IMG/VR virus record: IMGVR_UViG_3300010151_000027
Coordinates: 1-42,950 of that record
Direction: 5' to 3' (one strand)
Source of the DNA: a virus
Length of the DNA stretch: 42,950 nt
Every line of letters starts with the position of its first letter. Positions within the stretch are counted from its first letter, which is position 1. The position numbers and the translations under genes were made by a program. Positions 21,937 through 31,331 of the stretch are shown piece after piece. Under the pieces are notes generated by a model. That model ran no database searches. It saw only the letters and a list, made by a program, of their open reading frames with translations, and was not told the DNA's origin.

Positions 21937-24900
21937 ATATAAAGAAGATTGATGTTGGATTTGATAAATTAAGCAAGATATTACATATCGCAGATATTCA
22001 CATCAGAAACTATCAAAGACATCAAGAATATAGGCAAGTATTCAAAGAGTTATATAGAGGTGTAGACGATTTACCGGAAAATACAATTATATATGTCGGT
22101 GGTGATATTGTACATAATAAAACAGATATTTCACCAGAGTTAATATCAATAACATCTGAGTTTTTAAGCAAATTAGCAGATAAACGACATACGATAGTTA
22201 TAACAGGTAATCATGATGCAAACCTAAATAATACAAGTAGACTAGATGCATTGACTCCTATTATCAACAATTTAAATCATCCACAGCTACACTATTTAAG
22301 AGATTCAGGTGTATATAATATAGCTAACGTACACTTTACAGTATTTAGTATATTTGACCCACCATCAGAGTTTATTAAAGCTGATACATTTAAAGCAGAC
22401 ACAAAAATTGCATTATTTCACGGTCCAGTAAAGTCATCTAAAACAGATATTGGATATGAAGTGACAGGTGAAGAATATACAGCTAATTTATTCGATGGCT
22501 ATGACTTATCTCTGTTAGGGGATATACATAAACGCCAGTATGTTGATAAAGAGAAGAAAATATGCTACCCTGGGTCGTTAATTCAACAAAATTTTGGTGA
22601 ATCGTTTAAGTATCATGGATATGCTGTATGGGATGTAGCAAAACGTAAGCCTAAGTATATAGATATATTAAATAAATATGGCTTTTACACTATTGATGTA
22701 AAGAATGGTGTGTTACCAAATATTGATGATATACCTAAGCAACCGCGATTAAGAATTAGAACAACAAACACTACAGAAGCGGAATTAAAGAGTATTATAA
22801 AAGATATTAAGAAGAAATGCCGTGTACATGATATAATTACTATAAAACAAGACAAAATAAAGGGCCAAGCTAGTACATCGCGCGCATTAACACGAGATGT
22901 TAGAGATGTAAACTATCAAAATAAACTTTTACAAGATTATATCGAAAAAAATCATGATATTGATGGTAGTATTATGCGTCGAGTTAAATCTATAAATAAA
23001 GCGCTAAATAACTTATTACTTAATGAAGATATTACCCGAAATGTTACTTGGAAGCTGAGACAATTTAATTTCTCTAATATGTTTAGTTATGGTGGAGGAA
23101 ATACTATAAACTTTGAAAAAGCTAAAGATGTTATTGGATTATTTGCCCCTAATCACGCAGGTAAGTCTGCAGTACTAGATTCACTAACATTTTGTATATT
23201 CGATAGATGTAGTAGAGGTAAATCTGCTGCAGATATAATGAATAACACTAAAAATACGTTTGAGTGTAAACTACATTTTGAAATAGATGGTACAGATTAT
23301 TTTATAGAGCGTAAAGCTAAGAGAATACTCAAAGGTTGGATGAAAGGTAAAGTTAGAGTTGATGTTGATTTTTGGTATGTAGATGAAGAAGGTAATAATG
23401 TATCATTAAATGGAGAGCAACGGAGAGATACGGATAAGAATATTAAAGGGTATCTAGGTGAATATGAAGACTTCATTCTAACAGCATTATCAGTTCAAAA
23501 TAATAATACTGGGTTTATAGATATGTCGCAATTTGAGAAGAAGGATTTATTATCTCAATTTCTAGATATAACAGTATTTGAACAACTGTATACTCTTGCT
23601 AATGATGAAATACGAGATGTACAAGCATTATTAAAAGATTTTGGTAGTACAGACTATTCACAGCAACTTATCGATGAAGAGGACAAGTTAGATAAAGATA
23701 CTATTCGGCACAATGCATATCAAAAAGAGAAGCAAGTCGTAGAAGATAAGATTAAATCGGTGCAAAAAGATATATTAAGTAAGACTAAGACTTTACATAA
23801 GAGAGTACCTCTTGATGATGTAAATGTATTAGAGTTAGAGTTATTAAATTTAGAAACTCAAGTAAATACTATAAGTTCTAGACTTGAATCTGATGAAAAA
23901 ATAGCAGCTGCTAATAAAGAAAAAATTAAAAAAGCTAATAAAATTTTATCATCGTATAACATTGATGACGTCAACGAACGCTATACAATATATAATGATA
24001 CAAAGCGTAATATTTCAACTTTAGAATCAAAGCGAGAGCGGTTAAAATTACAAGTAAAACATAAGTTAGAAAAGTTAGCAACAAATAGTGAGTTTGATCC
24101 TACTTGTGAGTTTTGTAGAAAGCGTGAGAGTGAATATATTGAAATGTCTAAAGCTGTTAAACTAGAACTTGACCATGATAAAGGTCACGTAGCGGAAGTA
24201 TTATCTGAGTTGAAAGTATATAATGAATATATTAATAATAATGATAATATTATCGATGATTATAATAAGGTGCAGCAGATTAATAATCTATTATCTGGAA
24301 TTGAGCGAGAGAGGAGCGCTGGTAGAATATCATACTATCAAGCTAAAGAAAAGAGAGATGTATTTCAGCAAAAAGCTAATGATATAAAAAAGAAGATAGA
24401 GAAGTATCATAGTAATATAAAAGCTATTGAAGAGAATAAAAAGATTAATGATATAATAGATACATTGACTAATCAAGAAAACACTCTTAAACATGAGCTA
24501 AACACTATTAATAGTAAGTGTCAGCTATGTTACAGTGATATAAAAGTTTGTAAAACAAATATCCGTAATATAAATAGTCATATAAAGAAGGCACATGAAT
24601 TAGAGATTAGACTTAAAGCGTATGAATACTATCTTGACGCAATTAAGCGAGATGGTATACCGTATGAAATAATATCAGATACATTACCATACATCCAAGA
24701 AGAAGTTAATAATATTTTATCACAAGTTGTTGACTTTGAATTAGAGTTTGATGTAGATGGTAAGAATATATTAACATATATTAAATATGGGGATAGCTCT
24801 TGGTCATTAGATATGACATCAGGTATGGAGAAGTTTATATCATCATTAGCTATTAGAGTTGCATTAATTAACATCTCTAATCTACCAAGGCCAACCTTCT

Positions 24901-25088
24901 TAGCTATTGATGAAGGATTTGGTAATCTAGATTCAAATAACATAAACTCAATCTCAATGTTATTTGATTACCTTAAAACAGAGTTTGATTTTATATTAAT
25001 TATATCACATATCGATATCATGAAAGATATGGTAGATGATGTTATTGAGATATCTAAACAAGGTAACTTAAGTAACGTTATTTACTAA
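21933..25088 (+). CDS. gp47-gp46: Fused Mre11-Rad50-type recombination protein (gp47-gp46)
   Basis: One 1051-residue chain carries both partners of the T4 gp46/gp47 (SbcCD, Mre11/Rad50) complex. Residues 1-330 are the nuclease: D21-x-H23 (HIADIHIRN), GGD58, GNHD (92-95), FHGP (about 162) and GDIHKRQ (about 196). Residues 365-1051 are the ABC-type ATPase: P-loop A405-PNHAGKS (K411), a long coiled coil with zinc hook C725-E-F-C728 near its midpoint, signature SGMEKF and Walker B LAIDEGFGNLD (D993-E994). A second CxxC (C863/C866) lies in the descending coil. It resects DNA ends for recombination-dependent replication. It starts at TTG 21933, overlapping the primase stop; T4 uses two separate genes. 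Confidence 0.92.
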   Translation: MNIKKIDVGFDKLSKILHIADIHIRNYQRHQEYRQVFKELYRGVDDLPENTIIYVGGDIVHNKTDISPELISITSEFLSKLADKRHTIVITGNHDANLNNTSRLDALTPIINNLNHPQLHYLRDSGVYNIANVHFTVFSIFDPPSEFIKADTFKADTKIALFHGPVKSSKTDIGYEVTGEEYTANLFDGYDLSLLGDIHKRQYVDKEKKICYPGSLIQQNFGESFKYHGYAVWDVAKRKPKYIDILNKYGFYTIDVKNGVLPNIDDIPKQPRLRIRTTNTTEAELKSIIKDIKKKCRVHDIITIKQDKIKGQASTSRALTRDVRDVNYQNKLLQDYIEKNHDIDGSIMRRVKSINKALNNLLLNEDITRNVTWKLRQFNFSNMFSYGGGNTINFEKAKDVIGLFAPNHAGKSAVLDSLTFCIFDRCSRGKSAADIMNNTKNTFECKLHFEIDGTDYFIERKAKRILKGWMKGKVRVDVDFWYVDEEGNNVSLNGEQRRDTDKNIKGYLGEYEDFILTALSVQNNNTGFIDMSQFEKKDLLSQFLDITVFEQLYTLANDEIRDVQALLKDFGSTDYSQQLIDEEDKLDKDTIRHNAYQKEKQVVEDKIKSVQKDILSKTKTLHKRVPLDDVNVLELELLNLETQVNTISSRLESDEKIAAANKEKIKKANKILSSYNIDDVNERYTIYNDTKRNISTLESKRERLKLQVKHKLEKLATNSEFDPTCEFCRKRESEYIEMSKAVKLELDHDKGHVAEVLSELKVYNEYINNNDNIIDDYNKVQQINNLLSGIERERSAGRISYYQAKEKRDVFQQKANDIKKKIEKYHSNIKAIEENKKINDIIDTLTNQENTLKHELNTINSKCQLCYSDIKVCKTNIRNINSHIKKAHELEIRLKAYEYYLDAIKRDGIPYEIISDTLPYIQEEVNNILSQVVDFELEFDVDGKNILTYIKYGDSSWSLDMTSGMEKFISSLAIRVALINISNLPRPTFLAIDEGFGNLDSNNINSISMLFDYLKTEFDFILIISHIDIMKDMVDDVIEISKQGNLSNVIY

Positions 25089-25094
25089 CACTTG

Positions 25095-25104
25095 TATATT
25101 TATA
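25095..25104 (+). promoter_or_regulatory. TATATTTATA motif upstream of fibre block
   Basis: The exact 10-mer lies 7 bases after the gp47-gp46 stop and 44 bases before the GTG start at 25148. It separates the recombination gene from the next structural operon, as expected for a new late promoter. Confidence 0.5.
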
Positions 25105-25147
25105 TACGATACTCGAGGTAGACTCAAGTAGATATATCGGAGAACAT

Positions 25148-27139
25148 GTGATACAGAGAAAAAATCCACATCTAGGACTCAATGAAGTGCCTGTACTTAT
25201 TTCAGATACAACTCAGTATTCTGAATACTTTAAAGTGTCTGATGTTCCTGACGAATTAACATCCGGTAAAAATAGTTTTAAAATATATGGTAATACATCA
25301 TTACTAAAAAATAACACAGAAATATTAGTCGAGGTTACTGATTCAAACGGAGTACCTATATACCATCACGTTAATAAGTATGTAGACTCTACAGGTAGAC
25401 GCGTTGTAGGTATATATGTGTATAATGATACTCCAGCAGGCCTCGGTAGAATAACAATATTAGGTGTAGCTAAGTTCCGACCAAACGGTAATCCTGTTTC
25501 ACGAGCGTGGGAAGATAAGTATAATATTAAGTGGACTACAGTGATACCTATATCACCAGAGAAAGACAATACATCAAGTATTATATTCAATCATGTTCCT
25601 GGAGCAGCTATTACAGAAAAAATTCGAGAATATCTTGAATATGAATTTGTTTCTGGTACAACAGTAACATCATCGACAGCAGGTACTATTACGTATTCAA
25701 ACACAGGTAACGGGGAAGCGTTTATAGATATAGCAGGTAATACATTTACATACGACATGACCGACTTACAGTTTACTAGTATAACTCATAACTATAGTTT
25801 ACCATCTACTACAGAACTCGCAATAGGTGAGACTTTAACATTCACACCGAATATTATATCTATTATAGATAATACACGAGTCCAGGTACAACCATGGGCT
25901 TTAGACGTCATATCCGAGGTAACAGTTGGAAGTACTACTAGAGGTTCAGAGCCGCTAACAACAGCAGTATCGTCTATACACGAGCCAAGCACATTTACTA
26001 CAAGTAATTTTACTATGACATGGACTCAAGCAGGTAGTTACATATCTGGATCTAATAACTCACAATCGTTTGCTAACATTACACTAAAAAACTTGGATCC
26101 TATATCAGGAGATGTATACGGTATAAAAACGTATGTTAAAAGCCAAGGCTTTAGCGCGTATACATTAGCTAGTGAGGATATATTAGAAGATAATGATATT
26201 TTTACTGATCCCGATAGTGTATTGCCATATGATAGTATGGGTAACTTCTTCACACAGAGTGTTGTTGCAAACTACTGGATATCTGAATCTGTAGGATTAA
26301 CACCTGCACATGGTAATCCTTTTGTATCACAATCTAATTTTCCTATAATGTCTGGAGTTACAATATCTGGGAGTGAGTTAATAGAAAATAGCTCATCGTA
26401 TATTAGATTTAAGAGCAGTCAAAGTGTTTCCTTATATAAAGAAAATGAGTATGCTATTACATTAGACGTGCAAGCTGAAAAAACAACAGATCAACAATTA
26501 CAATCAGAAATAGATATTTATGTATCAGGCTCTAATATAGGTGGTGATAGTAATCACGGTGAAAAACTAGGTACAATAAAAAGTGATCTCGAGTACTCAA
26601 CACCGCAAACTATGAATGTTTTTGGTAATAATGTAACATTTAGTAATATAGCGTCATCTCGCGGAAGTTCTAACGCATCATCAGGTACAGGTAGGTCTGG
26701 AGCAACCGCTACAGTACCCGCATCCTTTGAATCTAATACAGTAACTCCAGTACCTGTAAATAACGGAGTGGTAACTCGTCAGATGTTAGATCTAGCATTC
26801 ATACCACCATCAGATACAGACGCACATATAATATTCGTAGTAAGACAGGGGAAATGGCACATCGGTGATGTATCCATTCGTGGATCACGTCAAACAGGAT
26901 TTACACCAAATCATACATTCATTGAAGTTCCTATACCTACGATGCAAGCAGATGATGTATTAGATTTTAAGTTTGAGTTTGTCAACCCAGCTGGAGTTAC
27001 GAGTAATATAGTGCTGGAAAAGCTTGGAGTTGATTTTGGTGGGAGTAACTTATATATAGGTGGAAATAGTAACCAATTATCCGGATCGATAAGTATAGGA
27101 GATGGATTTGTATTAGAAGGATTTGACGGGACATTATAA
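25148..27139 (+). CDS. Large tail/fibre structural protein, 663 aa
   Basis: The start is GTG 25148, preceded by CGGAGAACAT (GGAG, five-base spacing). The sequence is Ser/Thr/Asn-rich and beta-dominated: an N-terminal adhesin-like domain (NSFKIYGNTSLLKNNTEILV), Ig-like stretches in the middle (SSSTAGTITYSNTGNGE-type), and a C-terminal part (HIIFVVRQGKWHIGDVSIRG; DVLDFKFEFVNPAG) typical of large fibre or appendage proteins in marine T4-like phages. There is no enzymatic motif. It overlaps the next gene by one base. Likely part of the long-fibre or baseplate-appendage assembly. Confidence 0.75.
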   Translation: MIQRKNPHLGLNEVPVLISDTTQYSEYFKVSDVPDELTSGKNSFKIYGNTSLLKNNTEILVEVTDSNGVPIYHHVNKYVDSTGRRVVGIYVYNDTPAGLGRITILGVAKFRPNGNPVSRAWEDKYNIKWTTVIPISPEKDNTSSIIFNHVPGAAITEKIREYLEYEFVSGTTVTSSTAGTITYSNTGNGEAFIDIAGNTFTYDMTDLQFTSITHNYSLPSTTELAIGETLTFTPNIISIIDNTRVQVQPWALDVISEVTVGSTTRGSEPLTTAVSSIHEPSTFTTSNFTMTWTQAGSYISGSNNSQSFANITLKNLDPISGDVYGIKTYVKSQGFSAYTLASEDILEDNDIFTDPDSVLPYDSMGNFFTQSVVANYWISESVGLTPAHGNPFVSQSNFPIMSGVTISGSELIENSSSYIRFKSSQSVSLYKENEYAITLDVQAEKTTDQQLQSEIDIYVSGSNIGGDSNHGEKLGTIKSDLEYSTPQTMNVFGNNVTFSNIASSRGSSNASSGTGRSGATATVPASFESNTVTPVPVNNGVVTRQMLDLAFIPPSDTDAHIIFVVRQGKWHIGDVSIRGSRQTGFTPNHTFIEVPIPTMQADDVLDFKFEFVNPAGVTSNIVLEKLGVDFGGSNLYIGGNSNQLSGSISIGDGFVLEGFDGTL

Positions 27140-27933
27140 TGGCTAACTTACGGACATCAAATTATAAGGGATTTAACTACGCATCCGGTTCAGCTGATGG
27201 AGCCGGTGGAGGTGTATTTTTATACTCTGGATCTATGGTATTAGATCCAGCTGGAACATTTACGAGCTACTCCGGTGTAGGTATGGAGCTTGTAGGTCAT
27301 AGTGAGTCGTACCTACGGTTTCAAAGCTCAACATCGTTATCACCAGGATTATTAGATGTTCGCACAGACAGCTTTTACGTAGGGAATCCTAATACACAAT
27401 TTATATCTGGATCAGGTGGATCTGTTGAAATATCATCTTCCAACTTCCATCTAACACCGACTGGTGATTTAACAGCATCTAATGCTACCTTCGATGGGTA
27501 TGCAGTTGCTAGAGCATTACGTCAAACAACATTAACTATTAATAGTGATAATTCTGATAAATATATTAAACACCAAACCATGGGAGGGGGTGTAGAAGTC
27601 ATAGATATATTTCTAGACGGCTCAGCAGGAGGAGACCAAACGAGCCATGTAATAATTGATTTAGATTGCATCACAAATGAAGATGACTTAACCGCCGAAG
27701 GTACTTCTGTAGAAGATAAAGATGGGGATGATCGAGATTGTGGAGCAATACGAAATATAACACCTATGTCAGCACTAGGAAGCTCTCAAATACCATTTAC
27801 AATTGAAGTAGCATCAAATAGAGACGTACAGCTGTACGTAGATACTGACACCCCAGCCAGCTTTGGAGCATCGTCTGACGCTTCAAATAAAGCATATGAC
27901 GACACCCCATGGTTGTCAACGGAGGAATTTTAA
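27139..27933 (+). CDS. Tail fibre protein, 264 aa
   Basis: Start overlaps the previous stop (TAATG). The Gly/Ser-rich N-terminus (YASGSADGAGGGVFLYSGS) and the segment SSNFHLTPTGDLTASNATF, typical of phage fibre shafts, are followed by a C-terminal globular part with a hydrophobic beta core and an acidic loop (EGTSVEDKDGDDRDCG) that could bind metal or the receptor. It sits directly upstream of a peptidase-S74 chaperone gene, which probably assists folding of this or a neighbouring fibre. Confidence 0.75.
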   Translation: MANLRTSNYKGFNYASGSADGAGGGVFLYSGSMVLDPAGTFTSYSGVGMELVGHSESYLRFQSSTSLSPGLLDVRTDSFYVGNPNTQFISGSGGSVEISSSNFHLTPTGDLTASNATFDGYAVARALRQTTLTINSDNSDKYIKHQTMGGGVEVIDIFLDGSAGGDQTSHVIIDLDCITNEDDLTAEGTSVEDKDGDDRDCGAIRNITPMSALGSSQIPFTIEVASNRDVQLYVDTDTPASFGASSDASNKAYDDTPWLSTEEF

Positions 27934-27934
27934 T

Positions 27935-28465
27935 ATGGCAGTAGCATTTTACAATTTAGCATCTGGTGGGATATATAAATTCAGTATTCAACCTATAGTT
28001 GATAGTTTACCTAAGATTAGACTTATTGGAGGTACAACACATCCTTTTGGACTTACATCAACTGCGAATTCTCGAATCGTAGGTGATTTAGATGTAGGTA
28101 ACTCTGCAGAAAGTGAAATTCGATGTACAGGAGATATAATAGCATTCAGCACATCGGATATTACTAAGAAGATTAATATAAAGCAAATTGAGCACCCTAT
28201 CGATAAGATACGTAAGCTTTCCGGTAATACATTTACTTGGGGAGATAATGCTAGTCCAACAAAAGTTGGTAAACATGATGTGGGAGTTATCGCACAGGAG
28301 GTACGAGATGTTCTTCCTGAGATAGTTCGAGAGGTAGATAATACATTATCTGTTCGATATGAAAAATTAATACCGCTACTAATAGAAGGAATTAAAGAGC
28401 AGCAATCTCAGATAGATGAATTGAAGCGTAAGGTGGAGGGTAAGTTATGCCAGTGCCAGGGTTAG
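27935..28465 (+). CDS. Peptidase S74 / endosialidase-type fibre chaperone, 176 aa
   Basis: The frame is open upstream from 27863, but the Shine-Dalgarno GGAGG (27921-27925) nine bases before ATG 27935 and the stop of the previous gene at 27933 favour 27935. The C-terminal 105 residues match the intramolecular chaperone of endosialidases: SDITKKINIKQIEHPIDKI, TFTWGDNAS, HDVGVIAQEVRDVLPEIV and YEKLIPLLIEGIKEQQSQID. The self-cleavage serine is probably S74 in STSD. These domains trimerise fibres and then cut themselves off. The N-terminal 70 residues look like a short fibre stub. It overlaps the next gene by 19 bases. Confidence 0.9.
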   Translation: MAVAFYNLASGGIYKFSIQPIVDSLPKIRLIGGTTHPFGLTSTANSRIVGDLDVGNSAESEIRCTGDIIAFSTSDITKKINIKQIEHPIDKIRKLSGNTFTWGDNASPTKVGKHDVGVIAQEVRDVLPEIVREVDNTLSVRYEKLIPLLIEGIKEQQSQIDELKRKVEGKLCQCQG

Positions 28466-29031
28466 GACAAGAAAAGAGTTTAAGAAGAATCAGTAAAGAG
28501 ATCTTAGGAGAAGAAGCCGTTTCAGATTATGACGACGAATTAAACGCTATAGAAATCTCGTCCCCACTTTCTTTAGAAGCTAAATCAACTCCTGAAATAA
28601 TGACAGTTGCAATAGATGCTGATCGCGCACCGAATTTAAATCAAGCAGCTCCACACGGCATGGATGAGTTTTCTGGTTATGAGAATGATGCATCTACAGG
28701 TACAAAAATAATATGTAATACAATATATAACTCAATGGGAACACAAGAATGGTATGATAATCGTGTTTTATGGAATAAACATTTAAACAATTATTTAACG
28801 CCATATCATCAAGTAGGATATTATAAAATATTTAAACCATTTACAAATTTAATGAGCAAAAATAAGCTTATATTTCGATTAGGTAAATATATGGCTAAGT
28901 GTAGAACAAGAGATATAAAGGCAGTAATGACTGATCAGCGTCGCTACTTACCTGGTATGTTAATTAGGTATATATTTGAACCAATATCATTTGCTATCGG
29001 TTATACAATTACAAAAGTAAAAGGGCAATAA
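28447..29031 (+). CDS. Hypothetical structural-block protein, 194 aa
   Basis: The start overlaps the S74 gene by 19 bases. The N-terminal 90 residues are acidic and flexible (EAVSDYDDELNAIEISS); the C-terminal half has a conserved-looking, basic, aromatic-rich segment (YHQVGYYKIFKPFTNLM; KYMAKCRTRDIKAVM; GMLIRYIFEPISFAIGYTI). This last motif I recall from unassigned proteins near tail-fibre genes of marine phages. A hydrophobic helix near the C-terminus could be membrane-interacting. Function unknown; possibly a fibre-assembly factor. Confidence 0.7.
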   Translation: MPVPGLGQEKSLRRISKEILGEEAVSDYDDELNAIEISSPLSLEAKSTPEIMTVAIDADRAPNLNQAAPHGMDEFSGYENDASTGTKIICNTIYNSMGTQEWYDNRVLWNKHLNNYLTPYHQVGYYKIFKPFTNLMSKNKLIFRLGKYMAKCRTRDIKAVMTDQRRYLPGMLIRYIFEPISFAIGYTITKVKGQ

Positions 29032-29991
29032 GTGGGATTATCATCAAAACATAAAGTTAAAGTAGAGTCAGGTGAAATACATTTCATACCATCTGGATCC
29101 ATAACTGCAGGAGTATCGCAAAGTGTAGACTCTGTAGCACAGCAGTATGTTGTTACTATGTCCGGAGCTACAGTATCACAGAGTTGGCTAGCTCCTATAT
29201 ATCAAACAGGATCATTCTGGTATTTAAAGCAGCCTGATGGATATGCCTTTAAAGTGTTTTACGTAAATCCATCATCATCATTTCAGCAAACAGGTAGTGT
29301 ACAAGGGTTAATAGATTATCCCCTCACTACACCGTCGAGTTCTGGAATACCTGTTGTACTGTCTTTAGGATCATCTGGATCTGAAGTTATTGCTCAAACA
29401 TATAGAGCGATAAAAAGACATCGCTACACTATAAATCGATTAACAGTATCTGCATCTAGTGAACACTTATTTATCACTAATACCATGACTGGAGTTCCAC
29501 CTGCAGACGATATAAGCTTTAGCCACGTATCATCATCGATAACATATAATGTAATCATAAGCGGGTCAGGGTTACCCAATCAACGCGCATCGGAAGGAAC
29601 TGCAACAACTGGTAGTAGTACGGTTAAGTATGCATTAACTCCAGGTGATAATAATTCAGCAACCCTCACTCTACCTAATTCACATTCACAAATGAATATT
29701 GTAGATGGATTTTACGGTATAAATGTAACTAATGCAGCTACCGGTTCACCTGTCTCACTACACGGTGGCTCACCAGTAGATTATGGTGATACGCTACCTA
29801 ACAATCCTTACATAAAAACGAATGCAGGTTTTGACGTTTTATTAGATAACGCTAATGCACATCATGATCATAAATTTAGAGTATGGACAGGTACTGGAAT
29901 TGCAACTATATCACCTGGATGGAAATTACTTGAAGTAGATAATTCTGGATCATTATGGATAAGTGGTAGTATGAGTGGTGGTACTTTTTAA
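29032..29991 (+). CDS. Tail fibre-like structural protein, 319 aa
   Basis: The GTG start at 29032 abuts the preceding stop codon (TAAGTG). The protein is Ser/Thr/Gly-rich with beta-repeat character throughout (SGSITAGVSQSVDSVAQQYV; SSGIPVVLSLGSSGSEVIAQ) and a Tyr/His region (TYRAIKRHRYTINRLTV, about residues 122-138). The C-terminus ends with ISGSMSGGTF, nearly the same ending as the 155-aa fibre protein at 30864 (NNMSGGTF), suggesting a common trimer cap or attachment end. Confidence 0.72.
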   Translation: MGLSSKHKVKVESGEIHFIPSGSITAGVSQSVDSVAQQYVVTMSGATVSQSWLAPIYQTGSFWYLKQPDGYAFKVFYVNPSSSFQQTGSVQGLIDYPLTTPSSSGIPVVLSLGSSGSEVIAQTYRAIKRHRYTINRLTVSASSEHLFITNTMTGVPPADDISFSHVSSSITYNVIISGSGLPNQRASEGTATTGSSTVKYALTPGDNNSATLTLPNSHSQMNIVDGFYGINVTNAATGSPVSLHGGSPVDYGDTLPNNPYIKTNAGFDVLLDNANAHHDHKFRVWTGTGIATISPGWKLLEVDNSGSLWISGSMSGGTF

Positions 29992-30001
29992 TAAATAGGA
30001 T

Positions 30002-30012
30002 GATATTTATAT
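30002..30012 (+). promoter_or_regulatory. GATATTTATAT motif abutting a start codon
   Basis: The recurrent motif ends at the base immediately before ATG 30013. A promoter with the usual spacing would start transcription inside this gene, so here it may act in translation initiation, or promote expression of the genes further down. Confidence 0.3.
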
Positions 30013-30309
30013 ATGGCTGATGGTATAGTAAATTGGGAAGAAGCTAACTTCACATGGAGTGATAACTCATATGTTTGGAGTTTAATATTAGAAATCGTTG
30101 AAAGCTCTAATGGTGGAGACGCTGTAAAGCGTAAGCTAGAGAAGCTTCCTGAAAAAGATAAGAAAAAGTTTATTCGACTAATCATGAGACGTAGAGGTAT
30201 TAAAATGTATAATGAACGGAAAGAAGTTAAAAATATTAAAGCATATGTAGAAGATGTAAAAATGATAGCTGAGGAGATAAAAGCTAATGTACAAATTATT
30301 CACGGATAA
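30013..30309 (+). CDS. Small hypothetical protein, 98 aa
   Basis: No Shine-Dalgarno sequence is present; the leader is the AT motif directly abutting the ATG. The N-terminus is Trp-rich (IVNWEEANFTWSDNSYVWSL), followed by a helical, highly charged region (VKRKLEKLPEKDKKKFIRLI) and ends in a long helix. It overlaps the next gene by 23 bases, so the two are coupled. The size and Trp-rich/charged pattern resemble small structural adaptor proteins next to fibre genes in marine phages; function unknown. Confidence 0.7.
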   Translation: MADGIVNWEEANFTWSDNSYVWSLILEIVESSNGGDAVKRKLEKLPEKDKKKFIRLIMRRRGIKMYNERKEVKNIKAYVEDVKMIAEEIKANVQIIHG

Positions 30310-30856
30310 ATCAGAACTATTTGAATGCACAATAGCATTAGAAGGTGCGAGCCTTAAAAAATCAGAAGCTAGATTAGTTGTTGAGACAAACGATTACTCT
30401 CTATTATTTAACGGTAAAATCGATTCTAATGGTAACTGTAAAATACCAATTAGAAAGTTAAAGGGCCTTATAGATGAAAACACTAAAGGTAGTATTCGAT
30501 TAGAAGTTATTGCAGAAGATACATTCTTTACACCTTGGGAAAATAATTTTCAAGTAGATGCTAGTAAAAAAGTTACAGTAGAAGTAAAATCAACTAAGTC
30601 GAAGGGCCCGGTTATGGAAGCAACAGTAAAGCAGGTAAAAGGTGATAATATTCTATTATCTGAGCGTGATCACATTGTAAATGTTTTTAAACTTTTAGTA
30701 AAGGAAAATATTAATATTAAAAACATATCATATAAAAAAGATTCATTAAATAATATAATTGCAACTTATTTAAATGAAAATAAAATTAATGACACTGAAA
30801 AAATAGTTCGCGGTGTTTTAAAAGTACTAGAAACTAAAAATAAAAAATGGTTATAA
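30287..30856 (+). CDS. Hypothetical structural or assembly protein, 189 aa
   Basis: The ATG lies inside the previous gene (23-base overlap) with GAGGAGATAAAAGC upstream as ribosome site. The first 100 residues form a beta-sandwich-like domain (LFECTIALEGASLKKSEARL; TPWENNFQVDASKKVTVEV). The C-terminal 60 residues are helical and Lys/Asn-rich (HIVNVFKLLVKENINIKNIS). I recall this N-terminal pattern from unassigned structural-block proteins of marine T4-like phages. Function unknown. Confidence 0.7.
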   Translation: MYKLFTDKSELFECTIALEGASLKKSEARLVVETNDYSLLFNGKIDSNGNCKIPIRKLKGLIDENTKGSIRLEVIAEDTFFTPWENNFQVDASKKVTVEVKSTKSKGPVMEATVKQVKGDNILLSERDHIVNVFKLLVKENINIKNISYKKDSLNNIIATYLNENKINDTEKIVRGVLKVLETKNKKWL

Positions 30857-30863
30857 AGAATAA

Positions 30864-31331
30864 ATGGCATCAGCAAATTTAACAGGTCAAAATATTCAAG
30901 ATACGTATCAGCGATTACTGCAGATATCAAGTAGCGGTGAAATTGTGAACGGTACTGGCTCACTAGCTACTATTACTGACCTAAGCGTATCTTCAACCGG
31001 ATCGTTCGGCCATGTGATATGTACATCAATTACAGCATCCACCGGGGACTTCGATGCAAATACAATCCGTATAGGTGGTACATCATTTAGCAAATCAGAT
31101 TTAGATTCATTAAAGGATGGTAAGTCGATTAGAACAGCTACATCAACTATTGGCGGAGAATCAATAAGCGATTACTTTAAAGCTAAAGCGTTTGTGTCAC
31201 CGACAACTGATATTACGTATATTAAATTAGGTACTGATCTAGTAGAGATAGCGGGAAACATAACATCATCAGGTAATATAAGTGCGAGCGGTGATATTTA
31301 TTTTAATAATATGAGTGGAGGAACATTCTAA
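30864..31331 (+). CDS. Short tail-fibre protein, 155 aa
   Basis: A helical N-terminal tip (ANLTGQNIQDTYQRLLQISS), typical of the phage-proximal attachment end of marine fibres, is followed by Ser/Thr/Gly shaft sequence and the repeat segment GNITSSGNISASGDIYF that recurs in the next protein. It ends MSGGTF. The next gene starts at the base after its stop. Together with the next gene it probably forms a multi-part fibre. Confidence 0.77.
   Translation: MASANLTGQNIQDTYQRLLQISSSGEIVNGTGSLATITDLSVSSTGSFGHVICTSITASTGDFDANTIRIGGTSFSKSDLDSLKDGKSIRTATSTIGGESISDYFKAKAFVSPTTDITYIKLGTDLVEIAGNITSSGNISASGDIYFNNMSGGTF
31261..31291 (+). repeat. Fibre repeat copy 1 (about 31 bp)
   Basis: This copy encodes the NITSSGNISASG-type segment and differs by four bases from copies at 31594-31624 and 32152-32182. 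The three copies lie in two neighbouring fibre genes in the same reading orientation. Confidence 0.7.
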
